A program made the position numbers and the translations under genes. A stretch of DNA of 64,000 nucleotides from Mycolicibacter acidiphilus (GTDB lineage: Bacteria; Actinomycetota; Actinomycetes; Mycobacteriales; Mycobacteriaceae), in assembly GCF_018455725.1 (NCBI RefSeq), contig NZ_JAHCLR010000015.1, forward strand, positions 1-64,000, written 5' to 3'. Positions 50,509 through 58,640 of the stretch are shown here, piece after piece. The first letter of the stretch is position 1. Each line of letters begins with the position of its first letter. The notes below the pieces were generated by a model. It worked only from the letters and a program-made list of their open reading frames with translations. It searched no databases and was not told the origin of the DNA.

Positions 50509-51813
50509 CTACGGGCTGAGCAGACCCAGCGCCTCCAGGAAGCTGGTGACGGTGGTGGCGCCGGTGACCGACAGGGTGCTGCTGTCCGGCAGCAGACTGC
50601 CCAGGAAGGTGCCGATGGTCTGGTCGCCCAGGTCCGGTCCCGGGTTGAAGAAGCTTCCGCCGAAGGCCATGTTGGCCAGATAGTCGTTCCAGGTCTCACT
50701 GGGATTCAGGCCCAGCAGGTCCGCCAGGGATTGGTCGGCCAGATGCTCGGTCCCGGTCCCCCAACCGATGGTTTCCAGGTAGCCACCAAGCGTAGTGGCC
50801 GGAGTGCCATCCAGGCTGAGCGTGGGCGAGCCGGTGGTGATCCAGGTGTTGGGGTTCGTGAGAACTGAACTCACTACCGGCACAGTCCAGAGTCGGACCG
50901 GGTCGGTGGGGGTGCCCAGCAGCGCGCTGAGCCAGTCGTTGATCGAGCTGTTCTCATCGAGGTGCAGGTTGAACTCATCGGTGAGGCCGCCGAGCGGCCC
51001 CTTGCCCTGGATCAACTGGTTGAAGTTATCCAGGTTCTTCCCGGCGACGTCGACCAGGTCCGCGTAGGTCGGGTTGGACGGCAGGCCGGCCAGCCAACCG
51101 ACACCGCTGAGCATGCTGGTGAGTGCCGCCGGAACGTGCTGGCTCAGACTGAAGTTCAACTGGCTGGCCAGGTCCGCCAGCGAGTGCGAGTCCGCCTGGT
51201 TCGCGCCGCCGAACAGCATGTCCACCAGTTGGCCGAGCCCGACGTTGCCCAGTGGCGTGCCGTTGATGCTGTCGGTGTAGCTGAGGTCTTGAATCCCGAC
51301 CGAGCCCTGGGGCTGGGTGAAGAACGACGCCGGCTCATGGAACACCAGTGGGTTGGCGACGGTCTGGCCGTTGATGGTCCAGGTGGCGCTGCCCAGCAGT
51401 GACTCACCGCTGGTGCTGTACAGCGGGTCGGACAGCGGAACGCCCAACGCGGCGAAGGCCTGACTGAAGGTCTGTCCGCCCGGGTTGAAGCTCTTCAGCA
51501 GGTCGGCGACCGTCGAGTCGGCGGTGAAGTCCGCCCCGGAAGTGCTACCCGGGTCGACTCCGAACATGGCGAGCACTCCGTTGAGAGTGCCCACGTGCAG
51601 CGTGTTCAGCAGGTTCTGCAGGCTCTCGGAGAACGTCGGGAACGCCGTCGGTGTGACGATGTGCTGCACATGGCCTAGCGGCGCGCCCGCGACCTGCTCG
51701 CCGACCACCGTGGCACCCAGCAAGCTGGCGCCGGTGACGACCGTGGCCGCGGCCAGCGCGGAACCCTGCTTCACAAGCAGATTCCGGCGTGCCACTCCCA
51801 GAAGACCCGACAT
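50509..51813 (-). CDS. Secreted leucine/glycine-repeat protein 4
   Basis: A 434-residue paralogue. The export signal (SALAAATVVTGASLLGATVV) is followed by HVQHIVTPTAFPTFSESLQNLLN, shared with repeat protein 3. The repeat units are longer and less regular here (TLNGVLAMFGVDPG, TVADLLKSF, GLGQLVDMLFGG, SLADLASQLNF), and the last units read TIGTFLGSLLPDS and FLEALGLLSP. It has Trp residues and more polar loops than its relatives. GGGGAAGG is 8 nt before the ATG at 51813; a GTG at 51822 is possible. Its promoter is at 51868-51895. The function is unknown. Confidence 0.82.
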   Translation of the reverse strand: MSGLLGVARRNLLVKQGSALAAATVVTGASLLGATVVGEQVAGAPLGHVQHIVTPTAFPTFSESLQNLLNTLHVGTLNGVLAMFGVDPGSTSGADFTADSTVADLLKSFNPGGQTFSQAFAALGVPLSDPLYSTSGESLLGSATWTINGQTVANPLVFHEPASFFTQPQGSVGIQDLSYTDSINGTPLGNVGLGQLVDMLFGGANQADSHSLADLASQLNFSLSQHVPAALTSMLSGVGWLAGLPSNPTYADLVDVAGKNLDNFNQLIQGKGPLGGLTDEFNLHLDENSSINDWLSALLGTPTDPVRLWTVPVVSSVLTNPNTWITTGSPTLSLDGTPATTLGGYLETIGWGTGTEHLADQSLADLLGLNPSETWNDYLANMAFGGSFFNPGPDLGDQTIGTFLGSLLPDSSTLSVTGATTVTSFLEALGLLSP

Positions 51814-51867
51814 GCAGTACACCTTCCCCGAACCCGACCACCCGATGTGATCCAGCTGACAGCGAGA

Positions 51868-51895
51868 ACGCTACGCACCACGATTCACATGTCAA
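51868..51895 (-). promoter_or_regulatory. Promoter of repeat protein 4
   Basis: TTGACA, 16 bp, TAGCGT on the minus strand (-35 at 51890-51895, -10 at 51868-51873). The leader is about 50 nt. The -35 lies inside the inverted-repeat region at 51884-51937. Confidence 0.65.
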
Positions 51896-51937
51896 ACATC
51901 TGTGAAACCAATTATCAAACTAAACGGATGTGAATCG
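51884..51937. promoter_or_regulatory. Operator-like TTCACA/TGTGAA half-sites
   Basis: Three half-sites surround the -35 of repeat protein 4: TTCACA at 51884-51889, TGTGAA at 51901-51906 and TGTGAA at 51930-51935. The outer pair extends to a perfect 10-bp inverted repeat (51881-51890 and 51928-51937). It could bind a dimeric repressor; the protein is not known. Confidence 0.45.
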
Positions 51938-51971
51938 TTTCGGACGTGCAGCCATCGTCATGGAAGTCCGC

Positions 51972-53711
51972 TCAGTCAAGCGGAACAGGCTCCAAGATCT
52001 CCGCGCGCGCCTCCGGCGCACTCGCTCGCAGCGCGTCCGCGGCGGCGTCGTCGGGCTGCTCCTGCGACAGGATCTCGGCCTCCACCCGGGCGATGTAGTT
52101 GGCCACCTCCCAGTCGACGTCGGCGTCGTCCCAGCCGAGCACCGGGGCCATCACCTCCGCGACCTCGCGGGCGCAGTTCACCCCGCGGTGGGCGTACTCG
52201 ATCGAGATCCGCGTCCGCCGCGCCAGCACGTCCTCCAGGTGCAGCGCGCCTTCGGCGGCGGTGGCGTAGGCCGCCTCCACCTTCAGATACGTCGGCGCCT
52301 CGGCGATCGGGTCCAGCAGGTCGGGCCGCCCGTCGGCCAGCGCCAGCACCTCGTGGATCAGCGAGCCGTAGCGGTCCAGCAGGTGGCGCACCCGATACGG
52401 GTGCAGGCCTTGGCGCGCCCCGACCTGCTCGGCCTGGTTGACCAGGGCGAAATACCCGTCGGCACCCACCAGTGGCACCTTCTCGGTGATCGAGGGCGCC
52501 ACCCGCACCGGGATGTACTCGGCGGCGGCATCGATCGCGTCGGCGCCCATCACCCGATAGGTGGTGTACTTGCCGCCGGCGATCGCCACCAGACCCGGCG
52601 CAGGGGTGGCCACCGCGTGCTCACGGGACAGCTTGGAAGTGTCGTCGGATTCGCCGGCCAGCAGCGGCCGCAGCCCCGCGTAGACGCCTTCGATGTCAGC
52701 GTGGGACAGCGGGGTGACCAGCACGGTGTTGACGTGGGCGAGCAAGTAGTCGATGTCGGCCTTGGTGGCCGCCGGATGCGCCAGATCCAGGTTCCAGTCG
52801 GTATCGGTGGTGCCGATGATCCAGTGCGTGCCCCACGGGATGACGAACAGCACGGACTTCTCGGTGCGCAGGATGATCGCGGTCTCACTGACGATCCGGT
52901 CCCGCGGCACCACGATGTGCACACCCTTGGAGGCCCGCACGTGAAAGCGGCCGCGTTGGTGCGACAGCGCCTGGATCTCGTCGGTCCACACCCCGGTGGC
53001 GTTGACGACGACGTGGCCGCGCACCTCGGTGGTCTCGCCGTCCTCGGAGTCGCGCACCCGCACCCCGGTCACCCGGTCGCCTTCGCGCAGCAGCGCCACG
53101 ACCTGGGTGGAGGTACGCACCACCGCCCCGTAGTGCGCCGCGGTGCGGGCCACGGTCATGGTGTGCCGGGCGTCGTCGACGACCGTGTCGTAGTAGCGGA
53201 TGCCGCCGATCAGCGCGTTGCGCTTCAGCCCCGGGCAGAGCCGCAGTGCGCCGGCCTTGGTCAGGTGGTGCTGTCCCGGTACGGACTTCGCGCCGCCCAT
53301 CCGGTCGTAGAGGAAGATGCCGGCCGCGATGTAGGGGCGCTGCCACCACCGTCGGGTCAGCGGGAACAGGAACGGCAGCGGCTTGACCAGATGCGGGGCC
53401 AGCGTCGTCAGCGACAGTTCCCGCTCATGCAGCGCCTCGCTGACCAGGCCGAACTCCAGCTGTTCGAGGTAGCGCAGCCCGCCGTGGAACATCTTCGAAC
53501 TGCGGCTCGACGTGCCGGCTGCGAAATCCCGGGCCTCCACCAGGGCCACCCGCAGGCCGCGGGTGGCGGCGTCCAGCGCCGCGCCGGTGCCCACCACACC
53601 ACCGCCGATCACCACCACGTCGAACTGCTCGCTGCCCAGCCGCTGCCAGGCCTGTGCTCGTTGCTCCGGGCTCAGAGTCGCGCCCTGCTGGTCACCGCTC
53701 GGCTCAGTCAC
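51972..53711 (-). CDS. glpD2: Glycerol-3-phosphate dehydrogenase GlpD2
   Basis: A 579-residue FAD-dependent glycerol-3-phosphate dehydrogenase that passes electrons to the quinone pool while making dihydroxyacetone phosphate. It has FDVVVIGGGVVGTGAALDAATRG at residue 30, SSRSSKMFHGGLRYLEQLEFGLV, VNATGVWTDEIQ and IAGGKYTTYR, and the C-terminus (PEARAEILEPVPLD) matches M. tuberculosis GlpD2. The GTG at 53711 follows GGGAGCC and gives the usual start; a GTG at 53762 would add 17 residues. It lies downstream of lpdA on the same strand, as in M. tuberculosis, with a 114-bp gap. Confidence 0.95.
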   Translation of the reverse strand: MTEPSGDQQGATLSPEQRAQAWQRLGSEQFDVVVIGGGVVGTGAALDAATRGLRVALVEARDFAAGTSSRSSKMFHGGLRYLEQLEFGLVSEALHERELSLTTLAPHLVKPLPFLFPLTRRWWQRPYIAAGIFLYDRMGGAKSVPGQHHLTKAGALRLCPGLKRNALIGGIRYYDTVVDDARHTMTVARTAAHYGAVVRTSTQVVALLREGDRVTGVRVRDSEDGETTEVRGHVVVNATGVWTDEIQALSHQRGRFHVRASKGVHIVVPRDRIVSETAIILRTEKSVLFVIPWGTHWIIGTTDTDWNLDLAHPAATKADIDYLLAHVNTVLVTPLSHADIEGVYAGLRPLLAGESDDTSKLSREHAVATPAPGLVAIAGGKYTTYRVMGADAIDAAAEYIPVRVAPSITEKVPLVGADGYFALVNQAEQVGARQGLHPYRVRHLLDRYGSLIHEVLALADGRPDLLDPIAEAPTYLKVEAAYATAAEGALHLEDVLARRTRISIEYAHRGVNCAREVAEVMAPVLGWDDADVDWEVANYIARVEAEILSQEQPDDAAADALRASAPEARAEILEPVPLD

Positions 53712-53825
53712 GGCTCCCAGGCTACGTGGCACCCTCCCCCGCAAGCGTGAAGCCAGGCTCACGTTGAGCGGTCCAGCGTGAACATAGGTTCACGTTGGGC
53801 GAAGGGGGCGGGCTCAGTCCAGGAC

Positions 53826-55250
53826 TCAGTCCAGGTCGTCGTGCGCCATCAGCCGCCGCGCCGCCTCGGTGAGCGACCCCGACAGCGACGGGTACACCGA
53901 CAGCGTCTGCGCCAGGTCGGCGACCGTGATCCGGTTCTGCACCGCCAGCGCGATCGGCATGATCAGCTCCGAGGCGATCGGCGCCACCACCACGCCGCCG
54001 ATCACCGTGCCGGTCGCCGGGCGGCAGAACAGCTTCAGGAAGCCGTGCCGCATCCGGCTCATCTTCGCCCGGGCGTTGGTCTGCAGCGGCAGCATCACCG
54101 TGCGGGCCGGCACCGTACCGTCATCGATCTGCGACTGCGGCACCCCCACCGCGGCGATCTCCGGGCGGGTGAACACCGCCGCCGCGACGGTGCGCAGCCG
54201 GATCGGCTGCACCGCCTCGCCCAGGGCGTGATACATCGCGATCCGGCCCTGCATCGCCGCCACCGACGCCAGCGGCAGCAGGCCGGTGCAGTCCCCGGCG
54301 GCGTAGATCCCGGCCACCGACGTCCGCGACACCCGGTCCACCTCCAGGTAGCCGCCGCGGCCGAGTTCGATGCCGACCCGCTCCAGGCCCAGCCCACTGG
54401 TGTTGGGCACCGAACCGACCGTCATCAGCGCATGGCTGCCCTCCACGGTGCGCCCGTCGGTCATCGTGACCAGCACACCGGTGTCGGTGCGGGTGACCGA
54501 TTGAGCACGGGCGTTCTTGACCAGGGTGACACCGCGCTCGGCGAACGAGGTCTCCAGCACCTGGGCGGCGTCGGGGTCCTCGTGCGGCAGCACCCGGTCT
54601 CGGCTGGCCACCACCGTCACCTTCACGCCGAGTTCGGTGTAGGCGTTGGTGAACTCCGCGCCGGTCACCCCGGACCCGACGATCACCAGGTGCTCGGGCA
54701 GTTCGGTCAGGTCGTAGAGCTGCCGCCAGGTCAGGATCCGCTCGTCGTCGGGCTCAGCGCCCGGCAGCACCCGCGGGCTGGCGCCGGTCGCGACCAGCAC
54801 CACGTCGGCGTCCACCACACGCGTCGCACCACCGGACTCGGTGACCCGGATGCGGTGGTGCGCCAGGCCGGGGTGCTTGTCGATCAGTTCGCCGTAGCCG
54901 TCGATGACGGTCACCCCGGCATTGATCAGCTGCGCCTTGATATCGCCGGACTGCGCGGCGGCCAGCGCCTTCACCCGGTCGTGGATCTGGCCGAGTTCGA
55001 TCTCGGCGTCGGTGAAGTGGATGTCGAAGCCCAGGTGCGGGGCGCGACGCAGCTCGGTGCGCACCCCCGACGAGGCGATGAACGTCTTGGACGGCACGCA
55101 GTCCCACAGCACGCAGGCGCCGCCGATGCCGTCGGCGTCGACCACGGTCACTTGCACGGCGTCGGGCCCCTTGGCCGCCGCGACCAGCGCGGCCTCATAA
55201 CCGGCAGGGCCGCCGCCGATGATCACGATGCGGGTGGAGGGAGAAGTCAC
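53826..55250 (-). CDS. lpdA: LpdA flavoprotein (NAD(P)H quinone reductase)
   Basis: A 474-residue member of the pyridine nucleotide-disulfide oxidoreductase family, homologue of mycobacterial LpdA, which reduces quinones with NAD(P)H instead of acting as a lipoamide dehydrogenase. FAD and NAD sites are IVIIGGGPAGYEAALVA and LVIVGSGVTGAEFTNA; IYAAGDCTG is the second FAD motif. Here the redox loop reads GACVLWDCVPSK, so both cysteines of a classical disulfide are present. The C-terminal His-Glu dyad is missing (YPSLSGSLTEA). The GTG at 55250 is 7 nt after a TAGGTT box, so it is leaderless. glpD2 follows. Confidence 0.93.
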   Translation of the reverse strand: MTSPSTRIVIIGGGPAGYEAALVAAAKGPDAVQVTVVDADGIGGACVLWDCVPSKTFIASSGVRTELRRAPHLGFDIHFTDAEIELGQIHDRVKALAAAQSGDIKAQLINAGVTVIDGYGELIDKHPGLAHHRIRVTESGGATRVVDADVVLVATGASPRVLPGAEPDDERILTWRQLYDLTELPEHLVIVGSGVTGAEFTNAYTELGVKVTVVASRDRVLPHEDPDAAQVLETSFAERGVTLVKNARAQSVTRTDTGVLVTMTDGRTVEGSHALMTVGSVPNTSGLGLERVGIELGRGGYLEVDRVSRTSVAGIYAAGDCTGLLPLASVAAMQGRIAMYHALGEAVQPIRLRTVAAAVFTRPEIAAVGVPQSQIDDGTVPARTVMLPLQTNARAKMSRMRHGFLKLFCRPATGTVIGGVVVAPIASELIMPIALAVQNRITVADLAQTLSVYPSLSGSLTEAARRLMAHDDLD

Positions 55251-55257
55251 AGCGACT

Positions 55258-55263
55258 AACCTA
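55258..55263 (-). promoter_or_regulatory. Leaderless -10 box of lpdA
   Basis: TAGGTT on the minus strand ends 7 nt before the GTG at 55250. It lies 16 bp from the -10 box of the divergent gene, so the two promoters are back to back. Confidence 0.65.
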
Positions 55264-55279
55264 TCCGCGCCGCGACGTT

Positions 55280-55285
55280 TAAGAT
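55280..55285 (+). promoter_or_regulatory. Leaderless -10 box of the cyclotransferase-like gene
   Basis: TAAGAT ends 7 nt before the GTG at 55293, a mirror image of the lpdA promoter. Confidence 0.65.
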
Positions 55286-55292
55286 TTCCGGC

Positions 55293-55784
55293 GTGCCGCT
55301 CTACGCCGCCTACGGGTCGAACATGCATCCCGAGCAGATGCTGCAGCGCGCACCGCACTCCCCGATGACCGGCACCGGCTGGCTGCACGGCTGGCGGCTG
55401 ACGTTCGCCGGCGAGGACATCGGCTGGGAGGGTGCACTGGCCACCCTGGTCGAGGATCCGCAGTCGAGCGTGTTCGTGGTGCTTTACGACGTGACCGTCG
55501 AAGACGAGCAGAGCATGGACCGCTGGGAGGGCTCGGACTTCGGCATTCACAAGAAGATCCGCTGCCGGGTGGACCGGATCGACGGCACGTCGTCGTTCGC
55601 CGCCGACGCCACCCCCGAGCCGGTGCTGGCCTGGCTGTACGTGGTCGACGGCTGGGAGGGCGGGCTGCCGTCGGCGCGCTACCTGGGCGTGGTGGCCGAG
55701 GCCGCGCAGATCGCCGGGGCACCGGACGCCTACGTCCGCAACCTGCTCACCCGGCGCGCCCGCAATATCGGACCCGGAACGTAG
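55293..55784 (+). CDS. Gamma-glutamylcyclotransferase-like protein
   Basis: A 163-residue protein of the AIG2/GGCT fold. The YAAYGSNMHPEQM loop at residue 4 matches the substrate-binding YGSN of the family, and FVVLYDVTVEDEQSMDRWEG is the central strand-helix part, with an acidic residue at the usual catalytic place. Such enzymes cleave gamma-glutamyl amines or dipeptides to 5-oxoproline; the substrate is unknown here. The GTG start is leaderless. It is divergent from lpdA, as its homologue is in M. tuberculosis, and is followed after 5 bp by the second Stealth gene. Confidence 0.88.
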   Translation: MPLYAAYGSNMHPEQMLQRAPHSPMTGTGWLHGWRLTFAGEDIGWEGALATLVEDPQSSVFVVLYDVTVEDEQSMDRWEGSDFGIHKKIRCRVDRIDGTSSFAADATPEPVLAWLYVVDGWEGGLPSARYLGVVAEAAQIAGAPDAYVRNLLTRRARNIGPGT

Positions 55785-55789
55785 CGGCT

Positions 55790-56608
55790 GTGGCGAAGAA
55801 GCAGCCCAAGAAGAGCACCCGGGTCAGCGGGTGGATCACCAGCTCGCCGCTTCAGGAGATGGACGTCGTCTATCCGACCCGACCCGGTGACGACAACGAC
55901 GAACTGTGCCTGAGCATCCGCTCGCTGATCCACTTCCCGCATCGCGGGCTCTGGGTCACCGGTCACAAGCCTGGTTGGCTGGCCGAGTGCGGGCACATCC
56001 CCGACATCGGAGGCGCCACCAAGGAGGCCCGGCTGTACAACAGCGTGCTGGCCGCCGCCAACCACCCGGACGTCTCGGAGAAGTTCGTGCTGTTCAACGA
56101 CGACTTCTTCGTCACCGCCCCGATGACGACGCTGCCGACCTGGTACCTCAAACCGCTGCGCGCGCACTGCGAGGAGCCGCAGATCCAGAACGGCCTGGCC
56201 GCCGACTGGGGCGAGTCGATGCTCTACACCCTGGAACTGCTGGAGTCGCTCGGGGTGAAACGGCCGCTCAGCTATGAGCTGCACTATCCGATGATCTTCG
56301 ACAAGAAGAAACTGGCCGAGATCATGACACCGTACGTCGGTGATCACCCGCCGCAGTTGCGGTCGCTGTACGGAAACCTGGCCGGCATCGGGGGCACCCG
56401 CCGCATGGACGCCAAGGCGCACGGCGTGGTGAACCAGCAGCGTCCCATCATCACCCCGCTGATGTCGACGAACGACGACAGCATCGCCGAATACCGTGAC
56501 CGGCTGCACCGGATGTTCCCGGATCCCTCCCGCTACGAGGCGGGGTTCATTGAACGCGTCCAGCAACTGCAGGCGGCCGTCGTGCCGCCGCAGGCGTATC
56601 GCCGCTAG
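55790..56608 (+). CDS. Stealth-type phosphotransferase (short form) 2
   Basis: A 272-residue paralogue of the protein at 46478-47287. Shared parts are VSGWITSSPLQEMDVVYPT, LSIRSL, FPHRGLWVTGHKPGWLAE, IPDIGGATKEARLYN and FVLFNDDFF, all from Stealth conserved regions 1 and 2. Charged lysines at the start (AKKQPKKSTR) and no membrane segment suggest a peripheral or cytoplasmic enzyme. It starts at a GTG and may be cotranscribed with the cyclotransferase-like gene. Its stop overlaps the amiB1 stop from the other strand. Substrates are unknown. Confidence 0.78.
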   Translation: MAKKQPKKSTRVSGWITSSPLQEMDVVYPTRPGDDNDELCLSIRSLIHFPHRGLWVTGHKPGWLAECGHIPDIGGATKEARLYNSVLAAANHPDVSEKFVLFNDDFFVTAPMTTLPTWYLKPLRAHCEEPQIQNGLAADWGESMLYTLELLESLGVKRPLSYELHYPMIFDKKKLAEIMTPYVGDHPPQLRSLYGNLAGIGGTRRMDAKAHGVVNQQRPIITPLMSTNDDSIAEYRDRLHRMFPDPSRYEAGFIERVQQLQAAVVPPQAYRR

Positions 56609-57798
56609 CCGAGCGCGCCGGCCTGATCCACCAGCCCGGCCAGCACCCGCACCCCGATCGCCAACGCCCGCTCGTCGAGGTCGAACGTCGGCTGGTGCAG
56701 GTCGAGCTGCGGACCGTGCCCCGGCCACACCCCGAGCCGGGCCATCGCGCCGGGCACCTCCTCCAGGTACCAGGAGAAGTCCTCGCCGCCGCCGGACTGG
56801 CGGGTGTCGGCCAGTGCGTCGGGGCCGAGCGCCTCGATGGCGTGGGTGAACATCCGCGTCGACACCTCTTCGTTGACCACCGGCGGCACCCCGCGGCGGT
56901 AGTTCAGGGTGTGCTCGATGTGCAGCGGCGCCAGCAGCGACGTCACCGCCTCCTCGACGATGGCCTCCAGCTGCACCCAGGTCTCCCGGCTGGCGGTGCG
57001 CACAGTGCCGGCCAACCGGCCGAACTGCGGGATGGCGTTCGGCGCCATGCCGGATTCGACTGCGCCCCACACCATCACGGTGGAGTTGCGCGGGTCGATG
57101 CGGCGGGACAGCACGCCGGGCAGCCCGGTGATCAGCGTCCCCAGCCCGTACACCAGATCGCCGGTGAGGTGCGGTCGGGACGTGTGCCCGCCCGGGCCGG
57201 TGACGGTGATCTCGATGGTGTCGGCGGCCGAGGTGATCGGCCCCGGGATGGTCGCCACCTTCCCGGCCGCAAGCCGCGGGTCGCAGTGCAGCGCGAAGAT
57301 CCGGCTCACCCCGGTCATGGCGCCCGCGGCGATGGCGTCGATCGCCCCGCCCGGCATCAGCTCCTCGGCGGCCTGGAACACCAGCCGCACCCCGACCGGC
57401 AGTTCCGCGGCGTGCTCGGCCAGTGCCAGCCCGGTGCCGATCAGGATCGCGGTGTGCGCGTCGTGGCCGCAGGCGTGGGTGGCGCCGGGCACCGACGAGG
57501 CGAACGGCAGCCCGGTCTGCTCAGTCATCGGCAGCGCGTCGATGTCGGCGCGCAGCGCGACCCGCGGGGTGTCGTCGGGCCCGAAGTCACAGATCAGCCC
57601 GGTGCCGTTCGGCAGCACCTCCGGTTTGAGGCCGGCGTCGGAGAGCTGCTGCGCGACGAACGCGGTGGTGGCGTACTCCTGGCGGCTCAACTCCGGGTGG
57701 CGGTGCAGGTGCCGGCGCCAGGTGACCAGCTGATCGGCGTTGGCGGCCAGCCAGGACTCGGCACGCTCCGACGCAGAGGGCACGGCGGCTGAAGGCAT
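56605..57798 (-). CDS. amiB1: M20-family amidohydrolase AmiB1
   Basis: A 397-residue metal-dependent amidohydrolase/aminoacylase-type peptidase. Metal ligands are in [21 protein letters not shown] and the late SGGGEDFSW; the dimerisation lid contains [17 protein letters not shown]. It is most like M. tuberculosis AmiB1, whose gene also lies next to deoD. In M. tuberculosis a second paralogue, amiA1, precedes it; only one is here. The ATG at 57798 is 6 nt after a GATACT box, so it may be leaderless. The natural substrate is uncertain. Confidence 0.9.
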   Translation of the reverse strand: MPSAAVPSASERAESWLAANADQLVTWRRHLHRHPELSRQEYATTAFVAQQLSDAGLKPEVLPNGTGLICDFGPDDTPRVALRADIDALPMTEQTGLPFASSVPGATHACGHDAHTAILIGTGLALAEHAAELPVGVRLVFQAAEELMPGGAIDAIAAGAMTGVSRIFALHCDPRLAAGKVATIPGPITSAADTIEITVTGPGGHTSRPHLTGDLVYGLGTLITGLPGVLSRRIDPRNSTVMVWGAVESGMAPNAIPQFGRLAGTVRTASRETWVQLEAIVEEAVTSLLAPLHIEHTLNYRRGVPPVVNEEVSTRMFTHAIEALGPDALADTRQSGGGEDFSWYLEEVPGAMARLGVWPGHGPQLDLHQPTFDLDERALAIGVRVLAGLVDQAGALG

Positions 57799-57804
57799 TA
57801 ACGC

Positions 57805-57810
57805 AGTATC
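57805..57810 (-). promoter_or_regulatory. -10 box of amiB1
   Basis: GATACT on the minus strand is 6 nt before the amiB1 ATG and only 17 bp from the deoD -10 box on the other strand. Confidence 0.5.
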
Positions 57811-57827
57811 CCACCAGCGGTCACGAC

Positions 57828-57833
57828 TAAGCT
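57828..57833 (+). promoter_or_regulatory. Leaderless -10 box of deoD
   Basis: TAAGCT ends 8 nt before the GTG at 57842, consistent with a leaderless transcript and with this GTG as the start. Confidence 0.6.
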
Positions 57834-57841
57834 CAACGGCT

Positions 57842-58630
57842 GTGACGGTACCGCTGACGACGCAGGCCGCACGGATGATCGCCGAACGCACCGGGATCGA
57901 CGCGCATGACGTGGCGATCGTGCTCGGCTCCGGTTGGGCGCCGGCGGTCGAGGCGCTGGGCACCGTGGCCGCGACCCTGCCGATGGCCGACCTGCCCGGC
58001 TTCGCCGCCCCCACCGCAGCGGGCCACACGGGTGAGATGGTGTCGATTCCGATCGGCGAGCACCGGGTGCTGGTGCTGGTCGGACGGATCCACGCCTACG
58101 AGGGCCACGACCTGGCTGACGTCGTCCGCCCGGTGCGCACCGCGGTCGCCGCGGGCGCGAACACCGTGGTGCTGACCAATGCCGCCGGCGGCCTGCGTGA
58201 CTCCTACGAGGTCGGGCAGCCGGTACTGATCAGCGACCACCTGAACCTGACCGGCCGCTCCCCGCTGGTGGGGGCGCATTTCGTCGACATGGTCGACGCC
58301 TACACGCCGGCGCTGCGGGCGCTGGCCAACCAGGTCGATCCGACGCTGGTGGAGGGCGTCTACGCCGGGATGCCGGGGCCGCAGTACGAGACGCCAGCCG
58401 AGATCCGGATGCTACGCACGCTCGGCGCCGACCTGGTGGGCATGTCCACCGTGCACGAGGCGATCGTAGCACGCGCGGCAGGCGCAGCGGTGCTGGGGGT
58501 GTCACTGGTGACGAACCTGGCCGCCGGCATCACCGGCGAACCGCTCAGCCACGCCGAGGTGCTGGCGACCGGCCGGGAGTCGGCGGCCCGGATGGGCGCC
58601 CTGCTGGCCGAGGTGGTGACCCGACTGTGA
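57842..58630 (+). CDS. deoD: Purine nucleoside phosphorylase
   Basis: A 262-residue trimeric-type PNP that cleaves inosine and guanosine to base and ribose-1-phosphate for purine salvage. It shows the phosphate-binding [24 protein letters not shown], the substrate loop [11 protein letters not shown] and [11 protein letters not shown]. The GTG gives the same start as M. tuberculosis DeoD. pmmB follows with 10 bp between, so ribose-1-phosphate released here could be isomerised by the neighbour. Confidence 0.95.
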   Translation: MTVPLTTQAARMIAERTGIDAHDVAIVLGSGWAPAVEALGTVAATLPMADLPGFAAPTAAGHTGEMVSIPIGEHRVLVLVGRIHAYEGHDLADVVRPVRTAVAAGANTVVLTNAAGGLRDSYEVGQPVLISDHLNLTGRSPLVGAHFVDMVDAYTPALRALANQVDPTLVEGVYAGMPGPQYETPAEIRMLRTLGADLVGMSTVHEAIVARAAGAAVLGVSLVTNLAAGITGEPLSHAEVLATGRESAARMGALLAEVVTRL

Positions 58631-58640
58631 CGGCCGCACT

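Noticed and set aside
51884-51906. CRP-type binding site
   Set aside because: CRP sites read TGTGA-N6-TCACA; here the half-sites are in the opposite order with an 11-bp gap, so a CRP site is not supported.
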